Assembly (NCBI GenBank): GCA_964513445.1
Contig: CAZEMM010000006.1
Coordinates: 1-51,532 of the forward strand
Origin: Butyricicoccus_A sp964513445
GTDB lineage: Bacteria > Bacillota > Clostridia > Oscillospirales > Butyricicoccaceae
DNA length: 51,532 nucleotides
Direction: 5' to 3'
How positions within the stretch are numbered: the first letter of the stretch is position 1; every line of letters begins with the position of its first letter. The notes below the pieces were generated by a model, which saw nothing but the letters and a program-made list of their open reading frames with translations, was not told where the DNA came from and searched no databases. The position numbers and the translations under genes are program-made. Of the stretch, positions 18,360 to 27,340 are shown piece after piece.

Positions 18360-19898
18360 TTATTGCGCGTTGGCGAAATCATTTCTCTCGCCATGCGCGT
18401 AGGTCATTACAACATCAGAATCATACGGATCGCCGCCATCGCGGTTGCGTTCCAGGACACCCATCATGTGGCCCTCATACATAACGACGATGCGGTCAGC
18501 CATACCGGAAACCTCCGGCAGCTCGGAGGAAATCATAATGATTGCCTTGCCTTCGCCAGCCAGCTTGGTAATAATAGAATGAATTTCTGCCTTCGCGCCT
18601 ACGTCAATACCACGAGTCGGTTCGTCGACGATCAAGATATCCGGATTCATCAGCAGCCAACGGGCTACCAGAACCTTCTGCTGGTTACCACCGGACAGGT
18701 TCATAATCGGCGTCTCCATCGTCGGTGTCTTAGTGCGCATCGCCTGGTTCCACTTCAAAGCGTCGCTCTTCATCTTCTTATGGTTCTGGGGGAAACCATA
18801 GTTTTTGAGGTTCGCCATGACGGTGTTCTCTGTGATACTCAGCAAGCCGAAGATACCATTGCCGCGGCGATCCTCTGTCAGAAGACCGATCTTGTTCGCA
18901 ATTGCGTCCTCAGGACTCTTAATGTGAACTTCCTTGCCATTGATAAAGATCTGACCGGCTGTTCTGTGACGCATACCGAAAATCGTCTCGACGATCTCAG
19001 TACGGCCCGCGCCTACCAGACCGGCAAAGCCAAGGATTTCGCCCTTGTGCAGCTCAAAGCTGACATGCTCAAACGCCTTGCCGGAGGCCAGATCCTTGAC
19101 CTCGAGAACGGTCTCGCCGATCGGGCAGTCAACCTTCGGGAACATGTTGCCTACCTCGCGGCCTACCATCATCTTAACCAGCGTATCAACATTGAGGTTC
19201 TCTGCGCGGTCGGTACCAACATACTCGCCGTCACGGAATACGGTGATGTCGTCGCTGATGCGGAAGATTTCATCCATCTTATGAGAGATGTAAATAACTG
19301 CTACGTTCTTGGACTTCAGGTCTGCGATAATGCGGAACAGATGCTCTACCTCTGTCTCTGTCAGAGCGGAGGTCGGCTCGTCCATGATAACGATCTTACA
19401 GTCGTAGGAAACCGCCTTCGCGATTTCTACCATCTGCATTTTCGCGACCGTCAGATCCTTCATCTTTGCATCCGGGTCAAGGTCAAGCTCCCACTTTTTG
19501 AACAGCTCAACAGCGTCCTTGCGTGCTTTCGCATGGTCGCACATCAGCTTGTTCTTCATCGGGAAGCGTCCCAGCCACAGGTTTTCTGTAACGGTGCGCT
19601 CCGGAACCGGTGACAGCTCCTGATGAATCATGGTAATACCATCGTTCATCGCCTGAAGGGTATTCTTGTACGCAACTTCCTTGCCGTTGAAAATGATTTT
19701 TCCGGATGTTGCCGGATGAATACCAATCAAGCATTTCATCAGGGTCGACTTGCCTGCGCCGTTCTCACCCATCAGGGTGTGAACTGTGCCGGGGCGAACC
19801 TTCAGCTGTACGCCTTTCAGTGCGCGCACGCCCGGGAACTCCTTGACTATGTCGTGCATTTCGAGGATATACTCTTCACTCACGTTTTGTTCACCCAT
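18360..19898 (-). CDS. Sugar ABC transporter ATP-binding protein, MglA/RbsA family
   Basis: Double-NBD ATPase (512 residues). The first half has Walker A GENGAGKSTLMKC and Walker B VIMDEPTSALTE. The second half has the degenerate Walker A GLVGAGRTEIVE, the signature NLSGGNQQKVLVARWL and Walker B ILIVDEPTRGIDVG. Two fused domains with a degenerate second P-loop are normal for CUT2 importers. It lies between the binding protein (about 100-base gap with a strong hairpin) and the permease (20-base gap). Confidence 0.95.
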   Translation of the reverse strand: MGEQNVSEEYILEMHDIVKEFPGVRALKGVQLKVRPGTVHTLMGENGAGKSTLMKCLIGIHPATSGKIIFNGKEVAYKNTLQAMNDGITMIHQELSPVPERTVTENLWLGRFPMKNKLMCDHAKARKDAVELFKKWELDLDPDAKMKDLTVAKMQMVEIAKAVSYDCKIVIMDEPTSALTETEVEHLFRIIADLKSKNVAVIYISHKMDEIFRISDDITVFRDGEYVGTDRAENLNVDTLVKMMVGREVGNMFPKVDCPIGETVLEVKDLASGKAFEHVSFELHKGEILGFAGLVGAGRTEIVETIFGMRHRTAGQIFINGKEVHIKSPEDAIANKIGLLTEDRRGNGIFGLLSITENTVMANLKNYGFPQNHKKMKSDALKWNQAMRTKTPTMETPIMNLSGGNQQKVLVARWLLMNPDILIVDEPTRGIDVGAKAEIHSIITKLAGEGKAIIMISSELPEVSGMADRIVVMYEGHMMGVLERNRDGGDPYDSDVVMTYAHGERNDFANAQ

Positions 19899-19923
19899 CC
19901 TTTCCTACTTTCCTACTTGATAA

Positions 19924-19956
19924 TTGGGGGCGCCAGACATCGTCCGACGCCCCCAA
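19924..19956 (-). other. Intercistronic hairpin after the binding-protein gene
   Basis: TTGGGGGCG and CGCCCCCAA form a perfect 9-bp GC-rich stem between the binding-protein stop and the ATPase start, with no U tract. Such hairpins protect the upstream mRNA from 3' exonucleases and allow more binding protein than ATPase to be made; that role is inferred from position. Confidence 0.6.
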
Positions 19957-19999
19957 CGTCTCACTTTAATTTACGAAACAATTTCTCTTCCGTGACAAA

Positions 20000-21046
20000 T
20001 TACAGGTACTCATCAACGTTGTCAGCATTGACAGGCACGAACGGAACCCAGATAACGGAGTCGCTGTAGGCTTCGCCGGAATCATCCAGCTCGAACTCAG
20101 TGCCTTCGTTGATCGGATTGCCCTCATTCAGGTTGATGCATGCCATCAAAGCGCCGACGCCCTGTCCTTCCGGATCCTGGAATACGGTCATCAGCATCTT
20201 GCCATCCTTAACCGCCTGCGCACCATCAGCAGTGCAATCGATACCGACGATCGGGAAAGAGGTCGGATCAACGCCCTGGTTCTCACAAGCCTCAATCGCA
20301 CCAAGTGCCATTGCGTCGTTGTTGGAAATGATGCAGTCAAACTGAGTGCCGCCGGACAGAACAGGATTGATCTTGTCCATAGCCTCAGCGCGGTCATACT
20401 CACCAGCCAGCGGCTCAATCGCAGCCTCAGCCGTGATGCCGTTGTCCTCCAGCGCCTTCAGAACGCCAGCGGAACGCTTGGTAGTGGAAACCTGACCCAA
20501 GATGCCCTGGAGCATGATGTACTTGATCTCGGTCTGACCCTTCGCCTTGAAGTACTCGGCAAGCGCCTCGCCCTGATAGTAGCCGGAGGTATCCTCATCG
20601 GAACCACAGAACGCTACGTTGTCCGGCTCAAGAACACTCATATCAGACGGCGGACGGTTAACGAATACAAGCGTAGTGTCGCCTGCAGCGTCAACCAGGG
20701 ACTGACACGAATCGGCATCAACCGGGTTGACGATGACAGCTGACTCGCCGCCGTTAACAGCGGTCTCAATGTACTGGATCTGCTTTGCAGAATCCGACTG
20801 CGCATCCTGCGTGGTCAGCTTGATGCCTTTCTCCTCAGCCGCCGCAGTAGCTGCTTCCTCAAGGGTAGACAGGAACTCATCGCGCTGGGACATAATCAGC
20901 GTAATGCTCTGGCCGCTGCTAGAAGCAGTTGATGCTGCAGAACCGTCTGCGGTTGATGATGTGTCACTGCTGCTGCCGCAGCCTGCCATCATGCCTGCGC
21001 ACATTGCGCCGGCAAGCAGCATTGCCAATGTCTTTTTCAGTTTCAT
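20000..21046 (-). CDS. Sugar-binding lipoprotein of the ABC transporter
   Basis: Extracellular substrate-binding protein of the Peripla_BP_4 (MglB/RbsB-like) family, 348 residues. It has a lipoprotein signal peptide (MKLKKTLAMLLAG, lipobox MAGC) followed by a Ser/Thr/Ala-rich linker and a type 1 periplasmic-binding fold. Typical segments are AVIVNPVDADSCQ, ISNNDAMALGAIEAC and FPIVGIDCTADGAQAV. I chose ATG at 21046 because it starts the signal peptide and has AGGAGAG just upstream. First gene of the importer operon, with its own promoter at 21112-21140. The ligand is probably a monosaccharide; which one is not visible. Confidence 0.93.
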   Translation of the reverse strand: MKLKKTLAMLLAGAMCAGMMAGCGSSSDTSSTADGSAASTASSSGQSITLIMSQRDEFLSTLEEAATAAAEEKGIKLTTQDAQSDSAKQIQYIETAVNGGESAVIVNPVDADSCQSLVDAAGDTTLVFVNRPPSDMSVLEPDNVAFCGSDEDTSGYYQGEALAEYFKAKGQTEIKYIMLQGILGQVSTTKRSAGVLKALEDNGITAEAAIEPLAGEYDRAEAMDKINPVLSGGTQFDCIISNNDAMALGAIEACENQGVDPTSFPIVGIDCTADGAQAVKDGKMLMTVFQDPEGQGVGALMACINLNEGNPINEGTEFELDDSGEAYSDSVIWVPFVPVNADNVDEYL

Positions 21047-21111
21047 AAGTTTCTCTCCTCTTCTTTTTCCGGGCTTCGTTTGGGAATACGAACTCGGTTT
21101 TGGATGTATCC

Positions 21112-21140
21112 AGCATAACACTCAAATGTTACAATTGCAA
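21112..21140 (-). promoter_or_regulatory. Predicted promoter of the sugar importer operon
   Basis: Minus strand TTGCAA (21135-21140), 17-base spacer, TATGCT (21112-21117), about 65 bases before the binding-protein ATG. Confidence 0.6.
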
Positions 21141-21736
21141 GAGTTTCTGTGATTGTTTTGTCTGAATTGGGAGATTTCATGCAATTTCCCCAAGTACGAG
21201 GGTGATTTTTTGTGCATTTTTACTATTTACTTTTTTGCTCTTTTTTTGTCAGTTTTTTTCTTTTCTGTCATCCTGCAAAAATATTTTTGTCGATTGTCGC
21301 TTTTTTACTTGTAATCATCATATATTTTCAAAAAATATTGCGTGTTGTTGTGATTTTTCGTTTTTTCTTTGTTTTATTTTTTTGTGCAATCTGTCTTTTT
21401 CGACTATTTTTTGTGGTTTTTCATGAAGGAATTGATATAAATAACATTAATATATTGCTATTTTACGATTCATTCCTTTATTATTTCGGATCATTCCTTA
21501 CGTTTTTTCCAATGTATCTTTCGCTTTGCGTGCGCGTTCACATATTCTATTTTCGAGTGTTTTTTCGTTTATTCGCTTTATTTTGTAACAAATCTGACTT
21601 TTCCGCCGGCTGCTGACACAGCTCTCACTGTGTCCGTGATCCCGATTGTTGTTGCTTTTCCATGATGCAGCGATTGGAGAAAAACAGAATTTGTTTACAT
21701 TATTTCATACATGCTGCACTTTATTTGCCAGATTCC
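21141..21736. other. T-rich intergenic region without a supported gene
   Basis: About 600 bases between the sugar importer and the LCP gene. From about 21200 to 21600 the plus strand is dominated by runs of T, quite unlike the GC-rich surroundings. Open frames here encode only Phe-rich low-complexity peptides without ribosome binding sites. A perfect 7-bp hairpin, GACACAG/CTGTGTC with a 6-base loop (21615-21634), is the only clear structure. I see no gene. Confidence 0.6.
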
Positions 21737-21765
21737 TTGCATTTTTGTCGAGAGACGTGTATACT
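21737..21765 (+). promoter_or_regulatory. Predicted promoter of the LCP gene
   Basis: TTGCAT (21737-21742), 17-base spacer, TATACT (21760-21765), about 32 bases before the ATG at 21798. Confidence 0.65.
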
Positions 21766-21797
21766 AAAAGCAATCATTTGGAATGGGGGATAGTTAT

Positions 21798-22811
21798 ATG
21801 CGGATTAAGTTAAAGCATATTGTTCTTGTGATCTTTGTTTTGTTACTCATTATAGCAGTGATGCTGTTTGGCGCATATCAGTACTTATTCAGCGGTCTGG
21901 AGCACGACGATTCGTTTGCCGAGATTGCGGCAACGCAGTCCGAAACGCTCGCTGTTAATACGCAGAAGGATTTTGCTGATGCCAATATCGTAAACATCGC
22001 AATTTTCGGTATCGATTCCGAGAGCAGCGACGCCGGCCGCTCGGATGCCACGATGATTCTTTCCATCGACTATGAGCACAACAAGATTAAGCTCACCTCT
22101 ATCGCGCGTGATTCTCTGGTCTATATTCCCGACCGCGACACATACGAAAAGCTGACGCACGCCTATGCCTATGGAGGCGCGCAGCTTGCGGTTAAAACGA
22201 TCAACACCAACTTCAACACCAACATTTCCAATTATATTGCGGTCAACTTCAGCGAGATGGCGGATATTGTCGATCTCATGGGCGGCGTTGAGGTTGAACT
22301 TACCTCAGCGGAGCGCTCACATATGTCTTCAAAATTCGGCGTCGACGTATCGGATCTCTCGACCGGTGAAAATGTTCTGCTCAACGGCGAGCAGGCGGTT
22401 GCTTATTCCCGTATCCGCTACATCGACAGTGATCTGGAGCGTGCAAGCCGTCAGCGCGAGGTCATGAACAGCCTGTTCTCCCGTGCAAAAGACCTATCGG
22501 CAACGCAGTATCCCGCACTTATCAAGGAATGTCTCTCGCTATGTACGACTTCGCTGACGTATACCGACATCTTGTCATTTGCCGGTATCCTGACGCAGGG
22601 AGATATTTCGCTTGAACAGCTTTCCATCCCGACAGAAGGCGACTCTCTTGATGCCTGGAGCGGAATCATGTCGTCGAGCGGCGCATGGTGCTGGATCTAT
22701 GATACGCGCGAAGCGTCTGATATCATTCTTTCGTTCATTTACGAGGACATTTACGAAAACGCCGATTACGAGCTGCCGAAGGCAACCGTCGACAAGAGCT
22801 ATATCAACTAA
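21798..22811 (+). CDS. LytR-CpsA-Psr (LCP) family protein
   Basis: Membrane-anchored extracytoplasmic enzyme of the family that transfers wall polymers from undecaprenyl-phosphate carriers to peptidoglycan. It has 337 residues, one N-terminal membrane helix (about 8-30) and an LCP domain with IAIFGIDSES, the Arg-containing GRSDATMIL and SIARDSLVYIP, and YSRIRYIDSDLERASRQREV. ATG at 21798 follows GGGGGAT at proper spacing; an ATG five codons earlier lies in front of that site and is less likely. It has its own promoter and terminator. Which polymer it attaches cannot be told. Confidence 0.93.
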   Translation: MRIKLKHIVLVIFVLLLIIAVMLFGAYQYLFSGLEHDDSFAEIAATQSETLAVNTQKDFADANIVNIAIFGIDSESSDAGRSDATMILSIDYEHNKIKLTSIARDSLVYIPDRDTYEKLTHAYAYGGAQLAVKTINTNFNTNISNYIAVNFSEMADIVDLMGGVEVELTSAERSHMSSKFGVDVSDLSTGENVLLNGEQAVAYSRIRYIDSDLERASRQREVMNSLFSRAKDLSATQYPALIKECLSLCTTSLTYTDILSFAGILTQGDISLEQLSIPTEGDSLDAWSGIMSSSGAWCWIYDTREASDIILSFIYEDIYENADYELPKATVDKSYIN

Positions 22812-22833
22812 AAATTGCTTCTGATTTTCCGGA

Positions 22834-22861
22834 CCGTCCTGCCCTGCGCAGGGCGGTTTTT
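22834..22861 (+). terminator. Rho-independent terminator of the LCP gene
   Basis: CCGTCCTGC pairs with GCAGGGCGG (one G-U) around a 5-base loop, followed by TTTTT. It starts about 20 bases after the stop codon. Confidence 0.88.
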
Positions 22862-22909
22862 CATTGTGTTGAATTTTCTCAAATTATTATGACTATTTTT
22901 TGTTTGTTC

Positions 22910-22938
22910 TTTACAAAATGAGTATGATTTGATACACT
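22910..22938 (+). promoter_or_regulatory. Predicted promoter of gldA-udp
   Basis: TTTACA (22910-22915), 17-base spacer, TACACT (22933-22938), about 70 bases upstream of the gldA ATG. The -10 is weak, so an activator or a nearby alternative is possible. Confidence 0.45.
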
Positions 22939-23011
22939 GATGATAAGGATGTGAGAATTTGCAGATTCGCGAATAATCTGCTCTTCTCGTGGAATTGGAA
23001 AGGAGCATCAT

Positions 23012-24109
23012 ATGTCTTACGGAATCAAAGCCCCTGCAAAATATGTGCAGGGCAACGGTGAGCTTGCCAACCTTGGCCGCAATGTCAAGAAGATGGGCGA
23101 AAAGTTCCTCGTCCTGTGTACCGCCAACAACAGAAAGCGCGTCGGTGACGCCATCGAGGAGAGCCTGAAGTCGGTGGAAAAAGAGGTCGTTTTCTGTGAC
23201 TTTAACGGCGAATGCACCAAGGCGGAAATTTCCCGCGTGATGGAGCTTGCGCAGCAAAACAGCTGTGATGTCATTATCGGTGTCGGCGGCGGCAAGGTCA
23301 TTGATACGGCAAAGGCGGCTGTCACCAATCTTGGCGGCTATCCGCTGGTTATCATCCCGACGGTTGCCTCCAACGACTCCCCATGCAGCGGCGTCGCTGT
23401 CATCTATAACGACGAGGGCGTTGTCATCAAGGCGCTGCTCATGAAGCGCAATCCTGATCTGGTTCTGGTGGACACGGCTGTCATCGCCAAGTCGCCCAAG
23501 CGGCTGCTGATTGCGGGCATGGGCGACGCGCTGGCAACATGGTTTGAGGCACGCGCTTGCAAAAAGTCGGGCGCAAAGACGATGGCACGCGGCCTGTGCT
23601 CCAACACGGCGCTCATGATGAGCAAGCTGTGCTATGATATCCTCATCCGCGACGGCGCGGACGCGCTGACCGCACTGGACGCCAAGGAAGCCAACGACGC
23701 ACTGGACAACGTGGTCGAGGCGGCAATATATCTGAGCGGCGTCGGCTTTGAGAGCGGCGGTCTGGCGGCTGCTCATGCCATCAACGACGGCTTTGCATAT
23801 GTCCCGCAGGCACACGGCATGTACCACGGCGAAAAGGTTGCGTTCGGCACGCTGACCCAGCTCGTGCTGGAGCATGCGCCGCAGGAGGAAATGGATGAGG
23901 TTTTGTCGTTCATGAAGCAGGTCGGCCTGCCGATGACGCTGGCAGATCTGGGCATCACGGATGTGAAGGAGGACGAGATCCGCAAGGTTGCGGAAGCCGC
24001 GTGCGTGCCCACGCAGTCCACCAAGAATCTGCGCAAGGATATTACCGCCGACGAGGTCTATGCCGCGATTATGGAGGCCGACCGCATCGGCGCTGCGTAC
24101 AAGGCATAA
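23012..24109 (+). CDS. gldA: Glycerol dehydrogenase (NAD-dependent, zinc)
   Basis: Iron/zinc-type alcohol dehydrogenase family enzyme that oxidises glycerol to dihydroxyacetone with NAD. The 365 residues match GldA. The NAD-binding GVGGGKVIDTAKA (about 90-102), IPTVASNDSPCSGVAVIY, and the metal-binding Asp and His residues in GMGDALATWFEA, AAHAINDGF and HGMYHGEKVAFG are intact. GGAAAGGAGC precedes the ATG. A nucleoside phosphorylase follows 27 bases downstream. No dihydroxyacetone kinase or glycerol facilitator lies nearby, so a role on another vicinal diol or hydroxyketone is possible. Confidence 0.93.
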   Translation: MSYGIKAPAKYVQGNGELANLGRNVKKMGEKFLVLCTANNRKRVGDAIEESLKSVEKEVVFCDFNGECTKAEISRVMELAQQNSCDVIIGVGGGKVIDTAKAAVTNLGGYPLVIIPTVASNDSPCSGVAVIYNDEGVVIKALLMKRNPDLVLVDTAVIAKSPKRLLIAGMGDALATWFEARACKKSGAKTMARGLCSNTALMMSKLCYDILIRDGADALTALDAKEANDALDNVVEAAIYLSGVGFESGGLAAAHAINDGFAYVPQAHGMYHGEKVAFGTLTQLVLEHAPQEEMDEVLSFMKQVGLPMTLADLGITDVKEDEIRKVAEAACVPTQSTKNLRKDITADEVYAAIMEADRIGAAYKA

Positions 24110-24136
24110 TCTGCCGGCTGATCGGAGGGAACGGTC

Positions 24137-24946
24137 ATGGCAACTGCATACAGCCCAAATGAGGAATTTCATCTCAAGATCAAACGCGGCGACGTGGGGC
24201 AATATGTCATCCTGCCCGGCGACCCCGGACGCTGTGAGCGCATCGCACAGCTGCTGGATGATGCGCGTCTTGTCGCATCCAACCGCGAATTTACCACATA
24301 TACTGGTACATTGAACGGTACGGCAGTCAGCGTGTGCTCCACCGGCATTGGCGGCCCTTCGGCGGCTATCGCGCTAGAGGAGCTGGTGCACTGCGGTGCG
24401 CATACATTTATCCGTGTGGGCACATCCGGCGGTATGCAACCGGATGTGCTCGGCGGAGACGTCGTGATCGCGACCGGTGCGGTGCGCATGGACGGCACAG
24501 GCACAGAGTACGCGCCGATTGAATATCCCGCGACAGCCAGCTTTGACGTCGTACAAGCGTTGCAGCAGGCATCTCACGCCGCAGGACTCCGCTATCACAT
24601 CGGCGTGGTTCAGTGCAAGGATTCGTTCTATGGCCAGCACGAGCCAGAGCATATGCCGGTCGCCGCCGAGCTGACGCAAAAATGGGATGCGTGGCTCAGC
24701 TGCGGCGCGTTGGCAAGCGAGATGGAATCCGCGACGTTGTTTATCGTTGCGGCCGTCCGCCGCGTGCGCATCGGCACAATCCTGCTCGTATTGGGCAACC
24801 AGACGCGCCGCGCGATGGGACTGGAGGACATCCAGGTACATGACACACATGCGTGCGTCAAAGCGGCGGTTGACGCCCTGCGCCGGCTGATCTCCTCAGA
24901 CAAACAGAAATCGCAATGCAAATCCAGTGATGCGGTTTGCATATGA
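24137..24946 (+). CDS. udp: Uridine phosphorylase (NP-I family)
   Basis: Nucleoside phosphorylase that splits uridine with phosphate into uracil and ribose 1-phosphate. It has 269 residues. The family segments are YVILPGDPGRCERIA near residue 25, STGIGGPSAAIALEEL for phosphate binding, IRVGTSGGMQ, CKDSFYGQHEPE and SEMESATLFIVAA. ATG at 24137 has GGAGGGAACGGTC before it. It probably shares the gldA promoter. The substrate range (uridine or other nucleosides) is not certain from motifs alone, but Udp is the best fit. Confidence 0.9.
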   Translation: MATAYSPNEEFHLKIKRGDVGQYVILPGDPGRCERIAQLLDDARLVASNREFTTYTGTLNGTAVSVCSTGIGGPSAAIALEELVHCGAHTFIRVGTSGGMQPDVLGGDVVIATGAVRMDGTGTEYAPIEYPATASFDVVQALQQASHAAGLRYHIGVVQCKDSFYGQHEPEHMPVAAELTQKWDAWLSCGALASEMESATLFIVAAVRRVRIGTILLVLGNQTRRAMGLEDIQVHDTHACVKAAVDALRRLISSDKQKSQCKSSDAVCI

Positions 24947-25362
24947 GCATGCGACGCAGGAGGCTCTGGCGTTCTGACAGCAGAACAGCGCCTATTATGC
25001 GGAATTGGGAATTCCCATCAAGAATAAATTAAGAATTATCCCGCTGATGCGCTTCCATCAGCGGGATGCTTCATTCTGCGATTTTATCTACTCTGCAGCG
25101 CGTATCGTTCTGTATTAAGGATTGTACGCAAACTCTACGTGCTGCTTGAAACGCAAAACCGGCAATCCGTCAAATTCAAATGCGTCGGCATACAACGCGC
25201 GCCGGCTGTCTGATGCATGATCTAAGGAACAAAAGATCGAAAAGCGGAAATGGATCGCGGTCTTTTTTGGGGGAAAAATGAAAGCGATTCAACTTTTTTT
25301 CAATCTGTTTAATGTATACTGCTTTATGTGTAAAAATGCTATGGAAAAAAGAGGTGAAATCC
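24947..25362. other. Gene-free junction between GC-rich backbone and AT-rich module
   Basis: About 415 bases with no supported complete gene. It holds a perfect 12-bp hairpin (25038-25067), short in-frame peptide-like stretches that may be decayed gene ends (see findings), and a possible extended -10 TGTATACT at 25313-25320 before the response regulator. Base composition shifts from GC-rich to AT-rich here. Confidence 0.5.
25038..25067 (+). terminator. Strong hairpin, probable terminator after udp
   Basis: ATCCCGCTGATG and CATCAGCGGGAT form a perfect 12-bp stem with a 6-base loop. The downstream U tract is poor on the plus strand (GCTTCATTCTG), so it may instead be a protective or bidirectional element. 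Confidence 0.5.
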
Positions 25363-26061
25363 TTGAAAATACTCCTTGTTGAAGATGAACAAAGAATGGC
25401 AGATGCTTTGGCAGAAATACTCCGTCTTGAAAAATATGAGGTTGAAACGTGCGGCAACGGAACGGATGCCGTCTTTTCACTGGAAAGCAGCGAATTTGAT
25501 ATTATTATTCTGGATGTAATGCTTCCCGGAAAATCGGGATTTGAGGTTGCAAAAGAAGCAAGAAAGAACGGGGTGAAAACGCCTATTTTGATGCTTACCG
25601 CAAAGAGCCAGCTTGATGACAAAGTATATGGTCTTGACAGCGGTGCGGATGATTATCTGACAAAACCCTTTATGACAAAGGAATTGCTGGCAAGGCTGAG
25701 AGCCTTGACACGCAGAAGTGCAAATATGTCAGACCATCTGCTGGCCTTCGGAGATTTGGAGCTAAATACCGAGAATTATACGCTCACCTGCACCGCAAAT
25801 GGCAATTCCATCCGCTTAAAGGAAAAGGAATACCGTATTTTAGAATTTCTTCTCATAAATCAAGGGCGCGTACTGACAAGAGAGCAGCTTTCAGTCAGGA
25901 TCTGGGGATATAACAGCGAGGCCGAATATAATAATGTGGCAGTATATCTTTCTTTTACGCGAAAAAAACTTCTATTTATTGGCTCTGCTGTGAAAATAAA
26001 AGCGGTAAGGGGATTGGGGTACGAATTGAGGTGCGATAATGTTCAGGAAAACACAATTTAA
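25363..26061 (+). CDS. OmpR-family response regulator
   Basis: DNA-binding response regulator, 232 residues. The receiver domain has the acidic pair E7/D8, the phosphorylation site D51 (IIILDVMLPG), the conserved Thr in MLTAKS and Lys in LTKPF. The C-terminal winged-helix domain ends in the typical VRGLGYEL. I chose TTG at 25363 because AGAGGTG lies 6 bases upstream and KILLVEDEQ is the usual receiver N-terminus; an upstream ATG at 25312 lacks such a site and falls within the likely promoter. It overlaps the kinase gene by 23 bases. Codons are AT-rich compared with flanking genes. Confidence 0.93.
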   Translation: MKILLVEDEQRMADALAEILRLEKYEVETCGNGTDAVFSLESSEFDIIILDVMLPGKSGFEVAKEARKNGVKTPILMLTAKSQLDDKVYGLDSGADDYLTKPFMTKELLARLRALTRRSANMSDHLLAFGDLELNTENYTLTCTANGNSIRLKEKEYRILEFLLINQGRVLTREQLSVRIWGYNSEAEYNNVAVYLSFTRKKLLFIGSAVKIKAVRGLGYELRCDNVQENTI

Positions 26062-27304
26062 AATCATTCTGACGCTTATGATTGTAGCAGTCGTTCTGTT
26101 ATCGGGAATGCTCAGCGTGATTTATCTTGCATCTCGCAATGAAGTCCGCAGCCGGAACAACAGTCTGCTGGAGCATTATGTTGAGAACTTTTCTTTAAAT
26201 GATTTTCCGAACGGTTTTATCTTGCATGATTCTGAAGTCGAGCCTCAAACAGATGATTTCCCTCCGGATAAGGCTCCTGAAAATAAACCGGATAAGTTGT
26301 ATGAGCTTTCCACCTTTTATGCGGTATGCTATGACACAGACATGGAAGTGTTAGCTATAGATAATAACTTAAACTCAATTTACAGTGAAGAGGATATCAT
26401 ACGCTTTGCCAACACTATTTTAAATGAAAAAAAGAACAATGGAGTATATAAGAATCTGACATATATGCTGGATAAAACGGAGGAATATACATTAGTCGTA
26501 CTTTTAGATAATACGGTGGAGGATGACAACCTTAATACAATCGTATTTTATACCTTAATATTCGGCGGTATTACACTCTGCGTTTTGCTGGCACTGTCGT
26601 TCTTCATTTCTAAACAGATTGTCAGTCCGTTGGAGGAAAACGCCAAAAGTCAGAAGCAGTTTTTATCGGATGCAGGGCATGAGCTAAAGACACCGATCGC
26701 AGTCATCAGTACCAACGCGGAAATGATAAAGCGAGCGTGCGGCAACAGCCAGTGGATTGACAATATTGACTATGAGTGCGAGAGAATATCATCGCTTATT
26801 GAAAACCTTCTTGCCTTGACCAAATTTGAAACCGTTGCGCCGGAAAAAACAGAGGTCAATTTTACACAACTCGCGAAAAGAGAGTGTCTGTTGTTTGAAA
26901 GCGTTGCCTTTGAATACGGGCATTATATCCGAGAGGATATTCAGGACAAAGTGATTTTAATGGGAAACAGCGAGCAGCTTACCCAGCTTGTAAGCATCCT
27001 CCTTGAAAATGCAATTTCCCATAGTGATAGACAGGGAGAAATTAAGGTTCGCCTGACAGCGGCAAATCATAGGGTACATTTCACGATTTCCAATCCGGCA
27101 AAGCCAATCCCGCCGGAACAGAAAAATGCCTTGTTTGAGAGATTTTATCGCGATGACTACTCACGAAACAGCGATAGCGGACACTACGGCCTCGGTCTTG
27201 CCATTGCAAAGGTCATTGTGGACTCTCATCAAGGGAGTATTGGCGTTGACTGGAAAGAAGGATATGTTTCCTTTACCGTAATATTATCTACAGGCGAAAA
27301 ATAA
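26039..27304 (+). CDS. Sensor histidine kinase
   Basis: Membrane sensor kinase, 421 residues, cognate to the overlapping response regulator. It has two membrane helices (about 8-30 and 166-190) enclosing a roughly 135-residue extracellular sensor rich in Asp, Glu and Pro. The HisKA motif SDAGHELKTP gives the phosphorylated H214. The ATPase domain shows LLENAISHSD (N box), ERFYRDDYSR and HYGLGLAIAKVIV (G box). No HAMP domain is obvious. The ligand is unknown; the adjacent secreted hydrolase makes an extracellular cue or substrate plausible. Confidence 0.93.
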   Translation: MFRKTQFKIILTLMIVAVVLLSGMLSVIYLASRNEVRSRNNSLLEHYVENFSLNDFPNGFILHDSEVEPQTDDFPPDKAPENKPDKLYELSTFYAVCYDTDMEVLAIDNNLNSIYSEEDIIRFANTILNEKKNNGVYKNLTYMLDKTEEYTLVVLLDNTVEDDNLNTIVFYTLIFGGITLCVLLALSFFISKQIVSPLEENAKSQKQFLSDAGHELKTPIAVISTNAEMIKRACGNSQWIDNIDYECERISSLIENLLALTKFETVAPEKTEVNFTQLAKRECLLFESVAFEYGHYIREDIQDKVILMGNSEQLTQLVSILLENAISHSDRQGEIKVRLTAANHRVHFTISNPAKPIPPEQKNALFERFYRDDYSRNSDSGHYGLGLAIAKVIVDSHQGSIGVDWKEGYVSFTVILSTGEK

Positions 27305-27340
27305 TTTTCGGATTTAAGGGAGTTTCAATCTAACATCAAT

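Noticed and set aside
21212..21616. 134-codon open frame encoding a Phe-rich hydrophobic peptide
   Set aside because: Composition follows directly from T runs; no ribosome binding site and no family-like pattern.
22808..24202. 464-codon open frame antisense to gldA and udp
   Set aside because: It mirrors two well-identified genes on the other strand; GC-rich third positions there keep the antisense frame open.
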